NCBI RefSeq assembly: GCF_009856825.1
Contig: NZ_WVTD01000001.1
Span: forward strand, 1 to 64,000
DNA: 64,000 nucleotides
Reading direction: 5' to 3'
Source of the DNA: Novosphingobium silvae
Lineage (GTDB): Bacteria; Pseudomonadota; Alphaproteobacteria; Sphingomonadales; Sphingomonadaceae
Shown here: positions 26,947-35,056 of the stretch, one piece after another
Position numbering within the stretch: the first letter of the stretch is position 1
Layout of the letters: each line of letters starts with the position of its first letter
Translations under genes and position numbers: made by a program
Notes under the pieces: generated by a model
The model's database searches: none
Seen by the model: the letters and a program-made list of their open reading frames with translations, nothing else
Told to the model about the DNA's origin: nothing

Positions 26947-27309
26947 ATGGCAAAGCGAATCCTCGTTGTCGAGGACAACGATCTCAACCGGAAGCTCTTT
27001 TGCGACGTGCTTCGCGCCCAGGGCTTCGCCGTCGAACCGGTGGCGGACGGGCTCGACGCGCTGGACCGCGCGCGCCAGTTCGTGCCCAATCTCGTGATCA
27101 TGGACATCCAGCTGCCGAACGTCTCCGGGCTCGACCTGATCGAGGCGGCGAAGAAGGATTCGGTCCTGCGCCCCATCCCGATCCTCGCCGTCACCGCCTA
27201 TGCCGGCAAGGGCGACGAGGAACGCATCCGCGAAGCGGGCGCGGAAGGCTACCTCGCCAAGCCGGTGTCGATCGGGCCGTTCATGCAGGCCGTGCGGGCG
27301 CTTCTGTGA
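26947..27309 (+). CDS. divK: Polar-differentiation response regulator DivK
   Basis: This 120-residue single-domain receiver starts MAKRILVVEDNDLNRKLF. The phosphoacceptor is Asp53 in LVIMDIQLP, with acidic Glu9 and Asp10, Thr in AVTAYA and Lys in YLAKP. The close match in length and opening to Caulobacter DivK, and its position divergent from a DUF3572 gene, support the call. DivK links DivJ/PleC kinases to CtrA activity through DivL/CckA. Confidence 0.92.
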   Translation: MAKRILVVEDNDLNRKLFCDVLRAQGFAVEPVADGLDALDRARQFVPNLVIMDIQLPNVSGLDLIEAAKKDSVLRPIPILAVTAYAGKGDEERIREAGAEGYLAKPVSIGPFMQAVRALL

Positions 27310-27395
27310 TACACATTCCTTGACATGACCGTTCCGCGCCGCTTTTGCGCCGCATTTCCCGGCCAGAGCGCCGCCGACCCTTTCGGAGATACCCC

Positions 27396-27635
27396 ATGGA
27401 CCGCGCAGAGACCTCGGCCCGCATCGCCGGCCTGATCGAACCCTTCAACAAGAAGGGCATCGAAGTGACCGACGCCACCCGCTTCACCGACGACCTCGAA
27501 TTCGACAGCCTGACGGTGATGGATTTCGTCGCCGCCATCGAGGACGAGTTCGACATCATCATCTCGATGAACCAGCAGGCCGAGATCGAGACCTACGGCC
27601 AGCTCGTCGACGCCGTCGTCAGGCTGCAGGGCTGA
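27396..27635 (+). CDS. Acyl carrier protein for sphingolipid synthesis
   Basis: This 79-residue ACP has its phosphopantetheine site at Ser38 in EFDSLTVMDF. It lies 13 bases before the serine palmitoyltransferase gene on the same strand; in sphingomonads and Caulobacter such dedicated ACPs supply the acyl group to Spt. The ATG at 27396 has an upstream CGGAGA. A TTGACA at 27320-27325 could be a promoter -35 box, but the -10 region is poor. Confidence 0.88.
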   Translation: MDRAETSARIAGLIEPFNKKGIEVTDATRFTDDLEFDSLTVMDFVAAIEDEFDIIISMNQQAEIETYGQLVDAVVRLQG

Positions 27636-27648
27636 TAGAGAGAATACG

Positions 27649-28917
27649 ATGACCGATGCCGTGAGCCAGCCCGACCAGCCCGAAACCCTCGTGGGCGGCG
27701 ACGCTCCTGCAAACGGGGGCGACCTGTTCAGCAAGTTCGACCCGCTGATCAAGATGCGCGCCGACCTGCTCTCCACCGGCGTCACCGACCCGTTCGGCCT
27801 CGTCATGGAGCGCGTCGTCTCGCCCACCGTGGCGATCTGCAACGGGCGCGAGACGATCCTGCTGGGCACCTACAACTACATGGGCATGACCTTCGACCCC
27901 GACGTGATCGCGGCGGGCAAGCAGGCGCTCGACGATTTCGGCTCGGGCACCACCGGTAGCCGCGTGCTCAACGGCACCTATGCGGGTCACAAGGCAGTCG
28001 AAGAGGCGCTATGCGACTTCTACGACATGAAGCACGCCATGGTGTTCTCCACCGGCTACCAGGCCAACCTCGGCATCATCTCGACGATTGCCGGCAAGGG
28101 CGACTACATCGTCCTCGACATCGACAGCCACGCCTCCATCTGGGACGGCTGCAAGATGGGCGACGCCGAAGTCGTGCCGTTCAAGCACAACGACATCGAG
28201 GCCATGGAAAAGCGCCTGAAGCGCATTCCCGAGGGCGCGGGCAAGCTGGTCGTGCTCGAAGGCGTCTACTCGATGCTGGGCGACATCGCCCCGCTCAAGG
28301 AGATGATCGCGGTCGCCAAGAAGCACGGCGCCATGGTGCTGGTCGACGAGGCGCATTCGATGGGCTTCATCGGCCCCAACGGGCGCGGCGTGGCCGAGGA
28401 GCAGGGCTGCCTCGAAGACGTGGACTTTGTGATCGGCACGTTCTCCAAGTCGGTCGGCACGGTGGGCGGCTTCTGCGTCTCGAACCACCCCAAGTTCGAG
28501 ATCATGCGCCTGGTCTGCCGTCCTTACGTGTTCACCGCCAGCCTGCCGCCCAGCGTGGTCGCCACCGCGACCACCTCGATCCGCAAGCTGATGACCGCCG
28601 CCGACAAGCGCGCGCACCTGTGGGAAAGCTCGCGAACGCTGCACAAGGGCCTGACCGATGCCGGCTTCCAACTCGGCACCACCGAGCCGCAGAGCGCGAT
28701 CATCTCGGTCATCATGCCCGATCTGGAACGCGGCGCGATGATGTGGGAAGCGTTGCTGCGCGAGGGTCTCTACGTCAACCTTGCAAGGCCGCCGGCGACG
28801 CCCGCGAACATGACGCTGCTGCGCTGCTCGCTCTGCGCCGAGCATACGGCGCAGCAGGTCCAGCAGATCATTGGCATGTTCACCCGCGCCGGCCAGGCAG
28901 TGGGCATCATCGGCTAG
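27649..28917 (+). CDS. spt: Serine palmitoyltransferase
   Basis: This 422-residue alpha-oxoamine synthase closely matches the soluble Sphingomonas enzyme in length and motifs. The PLP lysine is Lys267 in GTFSKSVGTVGG, Asp233 lies in LVDEAHSMGF, and the substrate-stacking His161 in DIDSHASIWDG. It condenses L-serine with an acyl thioester to 3-ketodihydrosphingosine, the first step of sphingolipid synthesis. An adjacent ACP gene suggests acyl-ACP as donor. The enzyme is cytoplasmic; no membrane helix is seen. Confidence 0.95.
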   Translation: MTDAVSQPDQPETLVGGDAPANGGDLFSKFDPLIKMRADLLSTGVTDPFGLVMERVVSPTVAICNGRETILLGTYNYMGMTFDPDVIAAGKQALDDFGSGTTGSRVLNGTYAGHKAVEEALCDFYDMKHAMVFSTGYQANLGIISTIAGKGDYIVLDIDSHASIWDGCKMGDAEVVPFKHNDIEAMEKRLKRIPEGAGKLVVLEGVYSMLGDIAPLKEMIAVAKKHGAMVLVDEAHSMGFIGPNGRGVAEEQGCLEDVDFVIGTFSKSVGTVGGFCVSNHPKFEIMRLVCRPYVFTASLPPSVVATATTSIRKLMTAADKRAHLWESSRTLHKGLTDAGFQLGTTEPQSAIISVIMPDLERGAMMWEALLREGLYVNLARPPATPANMTLLRCSLCAEHTAQQVQQIIGMFTRAGQAVGIIG

Positions 28918-28936
28918 GACGGGGCGCTTTCCGCCC

Positions 28937-29710
28937 ATGCCTCGCCGGCCAGCGATCCGCCCCCGCATCCTGGTGCTGGCGCTGGTCGCCGCGCTGGGTG
29001 TCTACGCCGCCTTCACCACATGGGCCGACCATCGCCGCATGGCGCTCGTCGGCCTGACCGAGCGGCCATGCGGCGCGGACGGGCAGGTCGTCACCGGCCG
29101 CCCTCTGGACGATTGGGCGACGCTTTGCGGCTATCGCGAGGAGAACCGGCGGATGATCGCCGCCGGCATCCGCCCAGGCGTGGTGATGATCGGCGATTCG
29201 CTCACCGCCGCTTGGCCGCGTGCCAGCCTTGAGCGCCAGATCGTCACGCGCGGGGTCGGCGGGCAGGCCAGCGGCCAGGTCCTGCTGCGCTTCCGGCAGG
29301 ATGCGCTGGCCCTGCGCCCGCGCATTATTCACATCTGGGTGGGCACGAACGACATCGCCGGCCTTACCGGACCCGTGGCGCTGGACCAGATCACCGCGAA
29401 CCTGCTCGACATGGTGGAACTGGCCCGCGCCCATGGCATCAAGGTCATCGTCGGCACGGTGCCTCCCGCGCGCGACTTCAAGGGCTTTCGCCTTGGCGAT
29501 CCCGCACCCGACATCGCGCGCCTCAATGCCCTGCTCCGGCACCTGTCGTCACGGCGCGGCCTTGTTCTGGCGGACTACCACGCCGCTCTCCTGCGCCCGG
29601 ACGGAACGGTGCGAAAGGCACTGTTCATGGAGGATGGTATCCACCTGACCGCCGCCGGCTACGAGGCGCTGCGCCCGGTCCTGACAGAAGCGCTGGCGAA
29701 AGCCTCCTGA
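28937..29710 (+). CDS. SGNH/GDSL-family esterase with N-terminal anchor or signal
   Basis: The product has 257 residues from the ATG at 28937. A hydrophobic N-terminal segment (about residues 10-25) is a signal or membrane anchor. The SGNH blocks are MIGDSLT (nucleophile Ser), GVGGQASGQ, WVGTNDIAG and MEDGIHLTAAG (Asp, His). It is probably an esterase or lipase in the periplasm. It starts 19 bases after spt, so a role in lipid or glycolipid deacylation is possible but is inference. Confidence 0.87.
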   Translation: MPRRPAIRPRILVLALVAALGVYAAFTTWADHRRMALVGLTERPCGADGQVVTGRPLDDWATLCGYREENRRMIAAGIRPGVVMIGDSLTAAWPRASLERQIVTRGVGGQASGQVLLRFRQDALALRPRIIHIWVGTNDIAGLTGPVALDQITANLLDMVELARAHGIKVIVGTVPPARDFKGFRLGDPAPDIARLNALLRHLSSRRGLVLADYHAALLRPDGTVRKALFMEDGIHLTAAGYEALRPVLTEALAKAS

Positions 29711-30262
29711 TCAGGGTGCCTTGTGCAATTCCACGAGGCCCAGGAACGCTTCCATCCAGCCGCCCAGGAACCCGGCCGAACCTTCGCCCACGGTGCCGTC
29801 CGCGTTCAGCAACCCTTCCTTCCACGCGATGAACGCCTCGGGCTGGCCCAGCGTCGGCATGTCGAGATAGGCGAGGACGGCTCGCAGGTGCTGCTGCGCC
29901 AGCGCCGTGCCGATCGCGCCCACCGACACGCCGATCACGCCTGCGGGCCTGCCCGCCCATGCGCTCTGCCCGTAAGGGCGCGAGGCGTGGTCGATCGCGT
30001 TCTTGAGCACGCCCGGGATCGAGCGGTTGTATTCGGGCGTCACGAAGATCACCCCGTCCGAGCCTGAGATCAGCGTCTTCAGCGCCTTGACGCTCGCGGC
30101 CTGGTCGGCATCGTCATCCTGATCGTAGAGCGGCAGCGAGCCTATGTCGGCGAAGGCGAACTCATGGCCTTGCGCCTCGGGCAAGCGGGTGAGTGCCTCG
30201 GCCAGCTGGCGATTGAACGATTCGGCACGAAGGCTGCCGACGACGATGGCGATGCTGGACAT
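29711..30262 (-). CDS. NADPH-dependent FMN reductase
   Basis: This 183-residue flavodoxin-like reductase has the FMN phosphate loop GSLRAESFNRQLA at residues 9-21, then VTPEYNRSIPGVLKNAID, typical of the ChrR/YieF/ArsH-like group. It reduces quinones, chromate or flavin using NADPH. It is convergent with the SGNH gene, with no gap between stop codons. Confidence 0.92.
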   Translation of the reverse strand: MSSIAIVVGSLRAESFNRQLAEALTRLPEAQGHEFAFADIGSLPLYDQDDDADQAASVKALKTLISGSDGVIFVTPEYNRSIPGVLKNAIDHASRPYGQSAWAGRPAGVIGVSVGAIGTALAQQHLRAVLAYLDMPTLGQPEAFIAWKEGLLNADGTVGEGSAGFLGGWMEAFLGLVELHKAP

Positions 30263-30355
30263 GGGGGCACTCCCTGGCGTGTGAACGGGACGCCAGAGAT
30301 CGCCGCTTTCGGTGTCAGGGGAAAGACCGTTGCGAGGAACCGCCCCGGTTGCCGC

Positions 30356-30994
30356 TCAGGCCGACCGACCCGCCACGGCCGAGGCGCACTTCTCGTTGGT
30401 GTCCTTGGCGCCGCCGCCAAGGAAGGCGATGGCAAGGAAGCCAGCCACCACAGCCAACGCGAACGCCGCCGTGACCTTGCCGAGATGCTTGTCGATCACT
30501 GCCTTGATCGGTGCGCCGAACAGGCGGAACAGCACGCCCACGACCATGAAGCTGATCGAGCGCGAAAGGATCGAGGCGCCGATGAAGACCAGCACGTTCA
30601 TGCCGATGAAGCCTGCCGTGATGGTCAGCAGCTTGAAGGGGATCGGCGTCGCGCCCTTCACGATGATGATCTCGGCGCCGTAAAGGCGCAGGTAGCAGGC
30701 CGCCTTGGGGAAGCTCTCGGCCAGGCCCAGGGCGCCGAGCAGCGCCTCACCGAAAGCGGCATAGGCGAAATGGCCGATCGCGTAGCCCAGCAGACCGCCC
30801 GCGACCGAAGCCAGCGTCGCGATGACCGAGAAGCGAATCGCCTTCTTCGGCTCGGCCAGGCACATCAGGCCGAGCAGCGGGTGCGGCGGTACCGGGAAGA
30901 AGCTGGCCTCCATGAACGCGAAGGCGGCGAGCCACCATTCGGCGTGGCGGTGCGCGGCCTTGGCCATGGTCCAGTCGTAGAGACGGCGAAGCAT
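30356..30994 (-). CDS. YqaA/DedA-like membrane protein
   Basis: The product has about 212 residues from the ATG at 30994. Five or so hydrophobic segments and the VTT-domain pattern (FFPVPPHPLLGLMCLA, VKGATPIPFKLLTITAGFIGM) match the YqaA subgroup of DedA/SNARE-associated proteins. Related DedA proteins recycle lipid carriers across the membrane. A GGGGGG run precedes the ATG; the ATG seven codons upstream is less well placed. Confidence 0.87.
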   Translation of the reverse strand: MLRRLYDWTMAKAAHRHAEWWLAAFAFMEASFFPVPPHPLLGLMCLAEPKKAIRFSVIATLASVAGGLLGYAIGHFAYAAFGEALLGALGLAESFPKAACYLRLYGAEIIIVKGATPIPFKLLTITAGFIGMNVLVFIGASILSRSISFMVVGVLFRLFGAPIKAVIDKHLGKVTAAFALAVVAGFLAIAFLGGGAKDTNEKCASAVAGRSA

Positions 30995-31069
30995 CGTGTT
31001 CCCCCCGGGCCCCACGCCCGAACGCGGCTCTGCTTAGTGACAGCGCCCTCCGCCGACAAGTACGAACGA

Positions 31070-31085
31070 TGTTCCACGTGTAACC
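31070..31085. promoter_or_regulatory. parS-like ParB-binding site, copy 1
   Basis: The 16-mer TGTTCCACGTGTAACC differs from the known Pseudomonas-type parS TGTTCCACGTGGAACC at one base, which falls outside the CACGTG core. It lies in the intergenic region before the GTA cluster, 114 bases upstream of the small-terminase start. A matching site is present at 55284. The expected role is ParB nucleation for chromosome segregation. Confidence 0.7.
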
Positions 31086-31130
31086 TATTAGGTTTTTATT
31101 CTTGACATGTGACGTCCTATCCGGTACTCC
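31082..31130 (+). promoter_or_regulatory. AT-rich leader with possible promoter of the GTA cluster
   Basis: A small hairpin (AACCT-ATT-AGGTT followed by TTTATT) lies directly after the parS-like site. TTGACA at 31102-31107 follows, with a weak TACTCC box 17 bases further on, 69 bases before the small-terminase ATG. The hairpin could shield the cluster from read-through and the TTGACA could be its -35 element. This is a sequence impression only. Confidence 0.3.
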
Positions 31131-31198
31131 AGGACAGACAGCGCAAGAGCCTGCCTCCGGGCCGCTCCCGCTCCCTGCTTCAGCAACTGGAACCGATC

Positions 31199-31693
31199 AT
31201 GGCGGATGCCCCCCTGCCCTGCCGACGTGCGCACGCCGTCGGCACCGATGCCGTGCCCGAGTGGCGCGCCGCCTTCCTGGCCGAGCTTGCGGCAACCTCG
31301 AACGTTGCCGCCTCGGCGCGCCACGCGGGCATCAGCCCCGCGCTGGCATACCAGGCAAGGCGGGCCGAGCCCGGGTTCTACCGCGAATGGCAGGAGGCCC
31401 TTTGCGAAGGCTACGACATGCTCGAGATGGCGCTGCTGCGCCGTCTGCGCGAAGGCGAGGTGAAGCCCGCCGCCGGTGCGAAGAAGGGCGTGCGCACTTT
31501 CGACAACGCCAATGCCCTGCGCCTACTTGCCGCCCACCGCGAGAGCACCGCGCGTCAGCGGGCGGTGATGGAAAACCGCGATTCCGATGCCATCCTCGAT
31601 GCCATCGACGCCAAGATCGAGAAGATGCGCGAGCGCAGCCTTCCGGCGCTGCCTGCGCCCGGAGCCGACACCGACCAGACCGATGATCAGTGA
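31199..31693 (+). CDS. GTA/phage small terminase subunit-like protein
   Basis: This 164-residue protein has an N-terminal helix-turn-helix-like segment (FLAELAATSNVAASARHAGI followed by SPALAYQARR) typical of small terminases, and a helical C-terminus. It overlaps the large terminase gene by 11 bases and so corresponds in position to Rhodobacter GTA g1. It should recognise DNA for packaging; GTA terminases package host DNA with little sequence preference. The ATG at 31199 follows TGGAACC. Confidence 0.78.
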   Translation: MADAPLPCRRAHAVGTDAVPEWRAAFLAELAATSNVAASARHAGISPALAYQARRAEPGFYREWQEALCEGYDMLEMALLRRLREGEVKPAAGAKKGVRTFDNANALRLLAAHRESTARQRAVMENRDSDAILDAIDAKIEKMRERSLPALPAPGADTDQTDDQ

Positions 31694-33008
31694 AAAGCTG
31701 GCGATCCTCAAGGCGCTTCCCCAGTCCGAGCGCCGGACGAAGATGGAGGCCTTCACCGACGAGGAGCGCGCCGAACTGGGGACGCACTGGCGGCTCTGGG
31801 CGCGCCCGTCGCAGCTTCCCCCGCCCGGGGACTGGCGCACCTGGCTCATCATGGCGGGGCGGGGCTTTGGCAAGACCCGCGCGGGGGCGGAATGGGTCCG
31901 CGCCGTCGCCAAGGCCGATCCGCAAGCGCGCTTCGCTCTCGTCGGCGCCAGCCTGCCCGACATGCGGGCAGTGATGGTGGAGGGGGAAAGCGGCCTTCTT
32001 TCGGTTGGTCCGGCAAAGCAGCGCCCCCGGTTCGAATCCTCGCTGCGGCGGCTTGTCTGGCCCAACGGGGCGCAGGCCATGCTCTATTCCGCGCAGGAGC
32101 CCGAGGCCTTGCGCGGGCCCCAGCATAGCCACGGCTGGTGCGACGAGGTGGCCAAGTGGGACAATGCCTCGGGCCGGGCGGTGCGCACCTGGGACAACCT
32201 GCTCTTCGGCATGCGCCTGGGCGAGCGGCCCCGCGTGCTGGCAACCACCACGCCGCGCGCGGTGCCGCTCCTGCAGCGCATCCTGGGTGAGAGCGAGGAC
32301 GACATCGCGGTGACGCGCGGCAGCACCGAGGACAACCGCGAGAACCTGCCCGCACGCTATCTTACCGACATCCGGCGCAGCTTCGGCCAGTCGCTGCTGG
32401 GCCGGCAGGAGCTCGACGGCGAACTGATCGCCGACATCGAAGGCGCGCTCTGGACCCGCGCCCTGCTGGAAAGCTGCCGCAGCAAGGATCCCGCCGAGTT
32501 CGTCCGCGTGGTCGTGGGGGTCGATCCTCCCGGCTCCTCCGCCGGGGACGCCTGCGGCATCGTGGTCGCAGCGCTCGCAAACGACGGCACCGCGCATGTG
32601 CTGGCCGATGCCTCGGTCGAGAAGGCCGGTCCCGAGCGCTGGGCCCGCGCGGTCGCCAACGCCGCCGAGACATGGCGCGCCGACCGCGTAGTCGCCGAGG
32701 CGAACCAGGGCGGCGAGATGGTGGGCGCGGTGCTGCGCGCCGCGGCGCTCTCGCTGCCGCTGCGGCTCGTCCACGCCAGCCGGGGCAAGACCGCCCGAGC
32801 CGAGCCGGTCGCCGCCCTCTACGAAGCGGGCCGCGTCCGCCATCGCGGCACGTTCCCCGCGCTGGAGGACGAGTTGTGCGGGCTGGTGGCGGGCGGCGCC
32901 TACGAAGGGCCCGGACGCTCCCCCGACCGTGCCGACGCGCTGGTCTGGGCGCTGACCGAACTGATGCTGGGCCGCCCGGCAGGCCCTCGGATCAGGGCGG
33001 CGATCTAG
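31683..33008 (+). CDS. GTA/phage large terminase subunit
   Basis: This 441-residue protein has Walker A AGRGFGKTRAGA (from residue 58), the ATPase coupling region GWCDEVAKW, and the C-terminal RNase H-like nuclease with Asp in VVGVDPPGSS and late acidic SPDRADALVWALTEL. It powers DNA packaging through the portal and cuts the DNA headful. The ATG at 31683 overlaps the small subunit gene. It is equivalent to Rhodobacter GTA g2. Confidence 0.92.
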   Translation: MISEKLAILKALPQSERRTKMEAFTDEERAELGTHWRLWARPSQLPPPGDWRTWLIMAGRGFGKTRAGAEWVRAVAKADPQARFALVGASLPDMRAVMVEGESGLLSVGPAKQRPRFESSLRRLVWPNGAQAMLYSAQEPEALRGPQHSHGWCDEVAKWDNASGRAVRTWDNLLFGMRLGERPRVLATTTPRAVPLLQRILGESEDDIAVTRGSTEDNRENLPARYLTDIRRSFGQSLLGRQELDGELIADIEGALWTRALLESCRSKDPAEFVRVVVGVDPPGSSAGDACGIVVAALANDGTAHVLADASVEKAGPERWARAVANAAETWRADRVVAEANQGGEMVGAVLRAAALSLPLRLVHASRGKTARAEPVAALYEAGRVRHRGTFPALEDELCGLVAGGAYEGPGRSPDRADALVWALTELMLGRPAGPRIRAAI

Positions 33009-33105
33009 TCTCCTCTACCAAGGCCGACGAACGCTCTTCGTCCATCTCGTCCTATTCGCCCGCGCTCCGGCGCGCCGCTTTGAAACTCCTCTCGAAAGGA
33101 ACTCC

Positions 33106-34281
33106 ATGTCCTTCCTCGAAACCCTCGTCGCCGCCTTCAAGGGCGAGAGGAACCGCGTTCCCCTGGCGCGCGGCGCCGCCTCGCCCTGGTTCTTCGCCGA
33201 GACCGGCAAGGCCCGTGCTCCTTTCGAGTACAACAGCGCGGTGCGCCGCGCCTACCTCGAGAACCCCGTGGCGCAGCGGGCGGTGCGGCTTGTCGCCGAG
33301 GGGATCGGCGGTGCGCCGCTTCGCCCGGGAGAGCCGGCGCTCGCCGCGCTCGTGGCCGAGACCAGCGCCGGTCAGCCGCTGCTCGAGACGCTGGCCTCGC
33401 ACCTGCTGCTTCACGGCAACGCCTACGTGCAGGTGCTAAAGGACGCCCGGGGCTGCCCGGTCGAACTCTTCGCCCTGCGTCCCGAGCGGGTGAGCGTGGT
33501 GGCCGGCGAAGACGGCTGGCCCGCCGCCTTCGCCTACGATGTCGCCGGCCGCCGCCTGACGATACCTGCCCTCGACGAGGATGCCTCGCCCAATCTCATC
33601 CATATCCGCCACTTCCACCCGGCGGACGACCACTACGGCGCCGGGTGCCTCACCGCCGCGGACGAGGCGATCGCCACGCACAATGCAGCGTCGGCATGGA
33701 ACCGCCAGCTCCTGGAGAACGCGGCCCGTCCTTCCGGCGCGCTGGTCTACGAGGGCGAGGACGGCGCGGCGCTTACCGCCGACCAGTTCGAGCGGCTCAA
33801 GGCCGAGCTCACCAGCGCCTACACGGGGATGGCCAACGCCGGGCGACCGATGCTGCTGGAGGGCGGCCTGAAGTGGCAGGCCATGGCGATGACCCCGGCC
33901 GACATGGACTTCGCCACTCTCAAGGCCGCCGCCGCGCGCGACATCTCGCTTGCTTTCGGCGTGCCGCCCATGCTGCTGGGCCTGCCGGGCGATGCCACGT
34001 ACAACAACTACCGCGAGGCGAACCGTGCGCTCTGGCGCCTGACGCTGCTGCCGCTCGCCAGCAAGATCCTGGCGGCCATCGGCGAAGGTCTGGCTCCCTG
34101 GTTCCCGGAAGCCGTGCTCGCCATCGACCTCGACCGTGTGCCCGCGCTCGCCGAGGACCGCGAGCGGCTCTGGACCCAGGTGAGCGCGGCCGACTTCCTC
34201 GATGCCGATGAGAAGCGCGCCCTGCTCGGCCTGCAGCCCCGCCCCCTTGATAATCAGGAAAATTCGGAGAACAAATCATGA
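33106..34281 (+). CDS. GTA/phage portal protein (HK97 type)
   Basis: This 391-residue portal protein of the HK97 family has YNSAVRRAYLENPVAQRAVRL at the start, HLLLHGNAYVQVLKD, the stem/crown region (GAGCLTAADEAIATHNAASAW) and AFGVPPMLLGLPGDATYNNY. It forms the dodecameric channel at the capsid vertex. The stop overlaps the next gene by 4 bases. It is equivalent to GTA g3. Confidence 0.93.
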   Translation: MSFLETLVAAFKGERNRVPLARGAASPWFFAETGKARAPFEYNSAVRRAYLENPVAQRAVRLVAEGIGGAPLRPGEPALAALVAETSAGQPLLETLASHLLLHGNAYVQVLKDARGCPVELFALRPERVSVVAGEDGWPAAFAYDVAGRRLTIPALDEDASPNLIHIRHFHPADDHYGAGCLTAADEAIATHNAASAWNRQLLENAARPSGALVYEGEDGAALTADQFERLKAELTSAYTGMANAGRPMLLEGGLKWQAMAMTPADMDFATLKAAAARDISLAFGVPPMLLGLPGDATYNNYREANRALWRLTLLPLASKILAAIGEGLAPWFPEAVLAIDLDRVPALAEDRERLWTQVSAADFLDADEKRALLGLQPRPLDNQENSENKS

Positions 34282-34586
34282 ACTCCAATGATATGCTGGC
34301 CGGTTTGCTCGCGCAGGCGGCAAGGGAAGGCGGCGATCTCGTGACCCTTAGGGCAGTCGTCGAGGAAGCCAGCGAGCTTGGCGCGAGGCGCATGCTGGCC
34401 CGCATCGGCCTGGACGACGCGACCGCCTCGCAGGACATGGGCGAACTGCGCGAACTGCTGCGCGCGTGGCGCGATGCCAAGTCGAGCGCACGCTCGGCGG
34501 TGGTGGGCTGGCTGATGCGCGGTGCGCTCGCCCTTCTGATGCTGGGCATCGCGGTGCGCCTTGGCGCCACGGATCTGCTGCGATGA
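34278..34586 (+). CDS. Small GTA protein with C-terminal membrane helix (DUF6127-like)
   Basis: This 102-residue protein is helical and charged for the first 75 residues (MLARIGLDDATASQDMGELR), then has one hydrophobic helix (about 77-95). The position between portal and protease matches the g3.5 slot of the Rhodobacter GTA. Its role is not known. It overlaps both neighbours as ATGA, so the three genes are translationally coupled. Confidence 0.75.
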   Translation: MNSNDMLAGLLAQAAREGGDLVTLRAVVEEASELGARRMLARIGLDDATASQDMGELRELLRAWRDAKSSARSAVVGWLMRGALALLMLGIAVRLGATDLLR

Positions 34587-34990
34587 GCGGCGATGGTCCC
34601 CTGCGTTTCGCAGGCTATGCCGCCCTCTTCGGCAGGACGGATGCTGGGCGCGACACGATCCGCGCGGGCGCGTTCGCCCGCACCCTCGCCGATCGCCGCG
34701 ATCCGCTGCCGCTCTACTGGCAGCACCGGTCGGACCTTCGCATCGGCTGGGTGGAGACGGCCGCCGAGGACGAGCGCGGCCTGCGCGTCGTCGCGACGAT
34801 CGACAACCCCTTCGGCGCAGCGGGCCTCGCTCTCAAGCGCGGCACCGTGACCGGCCTGTCCTTCGGCTACCGTGCCCGTGCAAGCCGCCGCTCCGAAGAC
34901 GGCCGCGAACTGCTCGACGTCGACCTGTTCGAGGTCAGCCTGGTCACCCACCCGATGCAGCACGAGGCGCGCGTCCACCTAATCGCGTGA
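34583..34990 (+). CDS. HK97-family prohead protease
   Basis: This 135-residue prohead serine protease has FAGYAALFGRTDAGRD at the N-terminus, catalytic His in YWQHRSDLRIG, and Ser in GTVTGLSFGYRA, with a following acidic residue completing the triad. It cleaves the capsid scaffold domain during head maturation. The start overlaps the previous stop (ATGA). It is equivalent to GTA g4. Confidence 0.92.
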   Translation: MSGDGPLRFAGYAALFGRTDAGRDTIRAGAFARTLADRRDPLPLYWQHRSDLRIGWVETAAEDERGLRVVATIDNPFGAAGLALKRGTVTGLSFGYRARASRRSEDGRELLDVDLFEVSLVTHPMQHEARVHLIA

Positions 34991-35056
34991 GCCGCCTCCT
35001 CGCGCCCCTGCTCCTGCCCCCTTCTCCTTCCCCACCAACCGAAAGGTGAATACCCC

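Noticed and set aside
31332..32843. Long minus-strand frame opposite the large terminase
   Set aside because: Antisense shadow of a conserved gene; no domain and no start signal.
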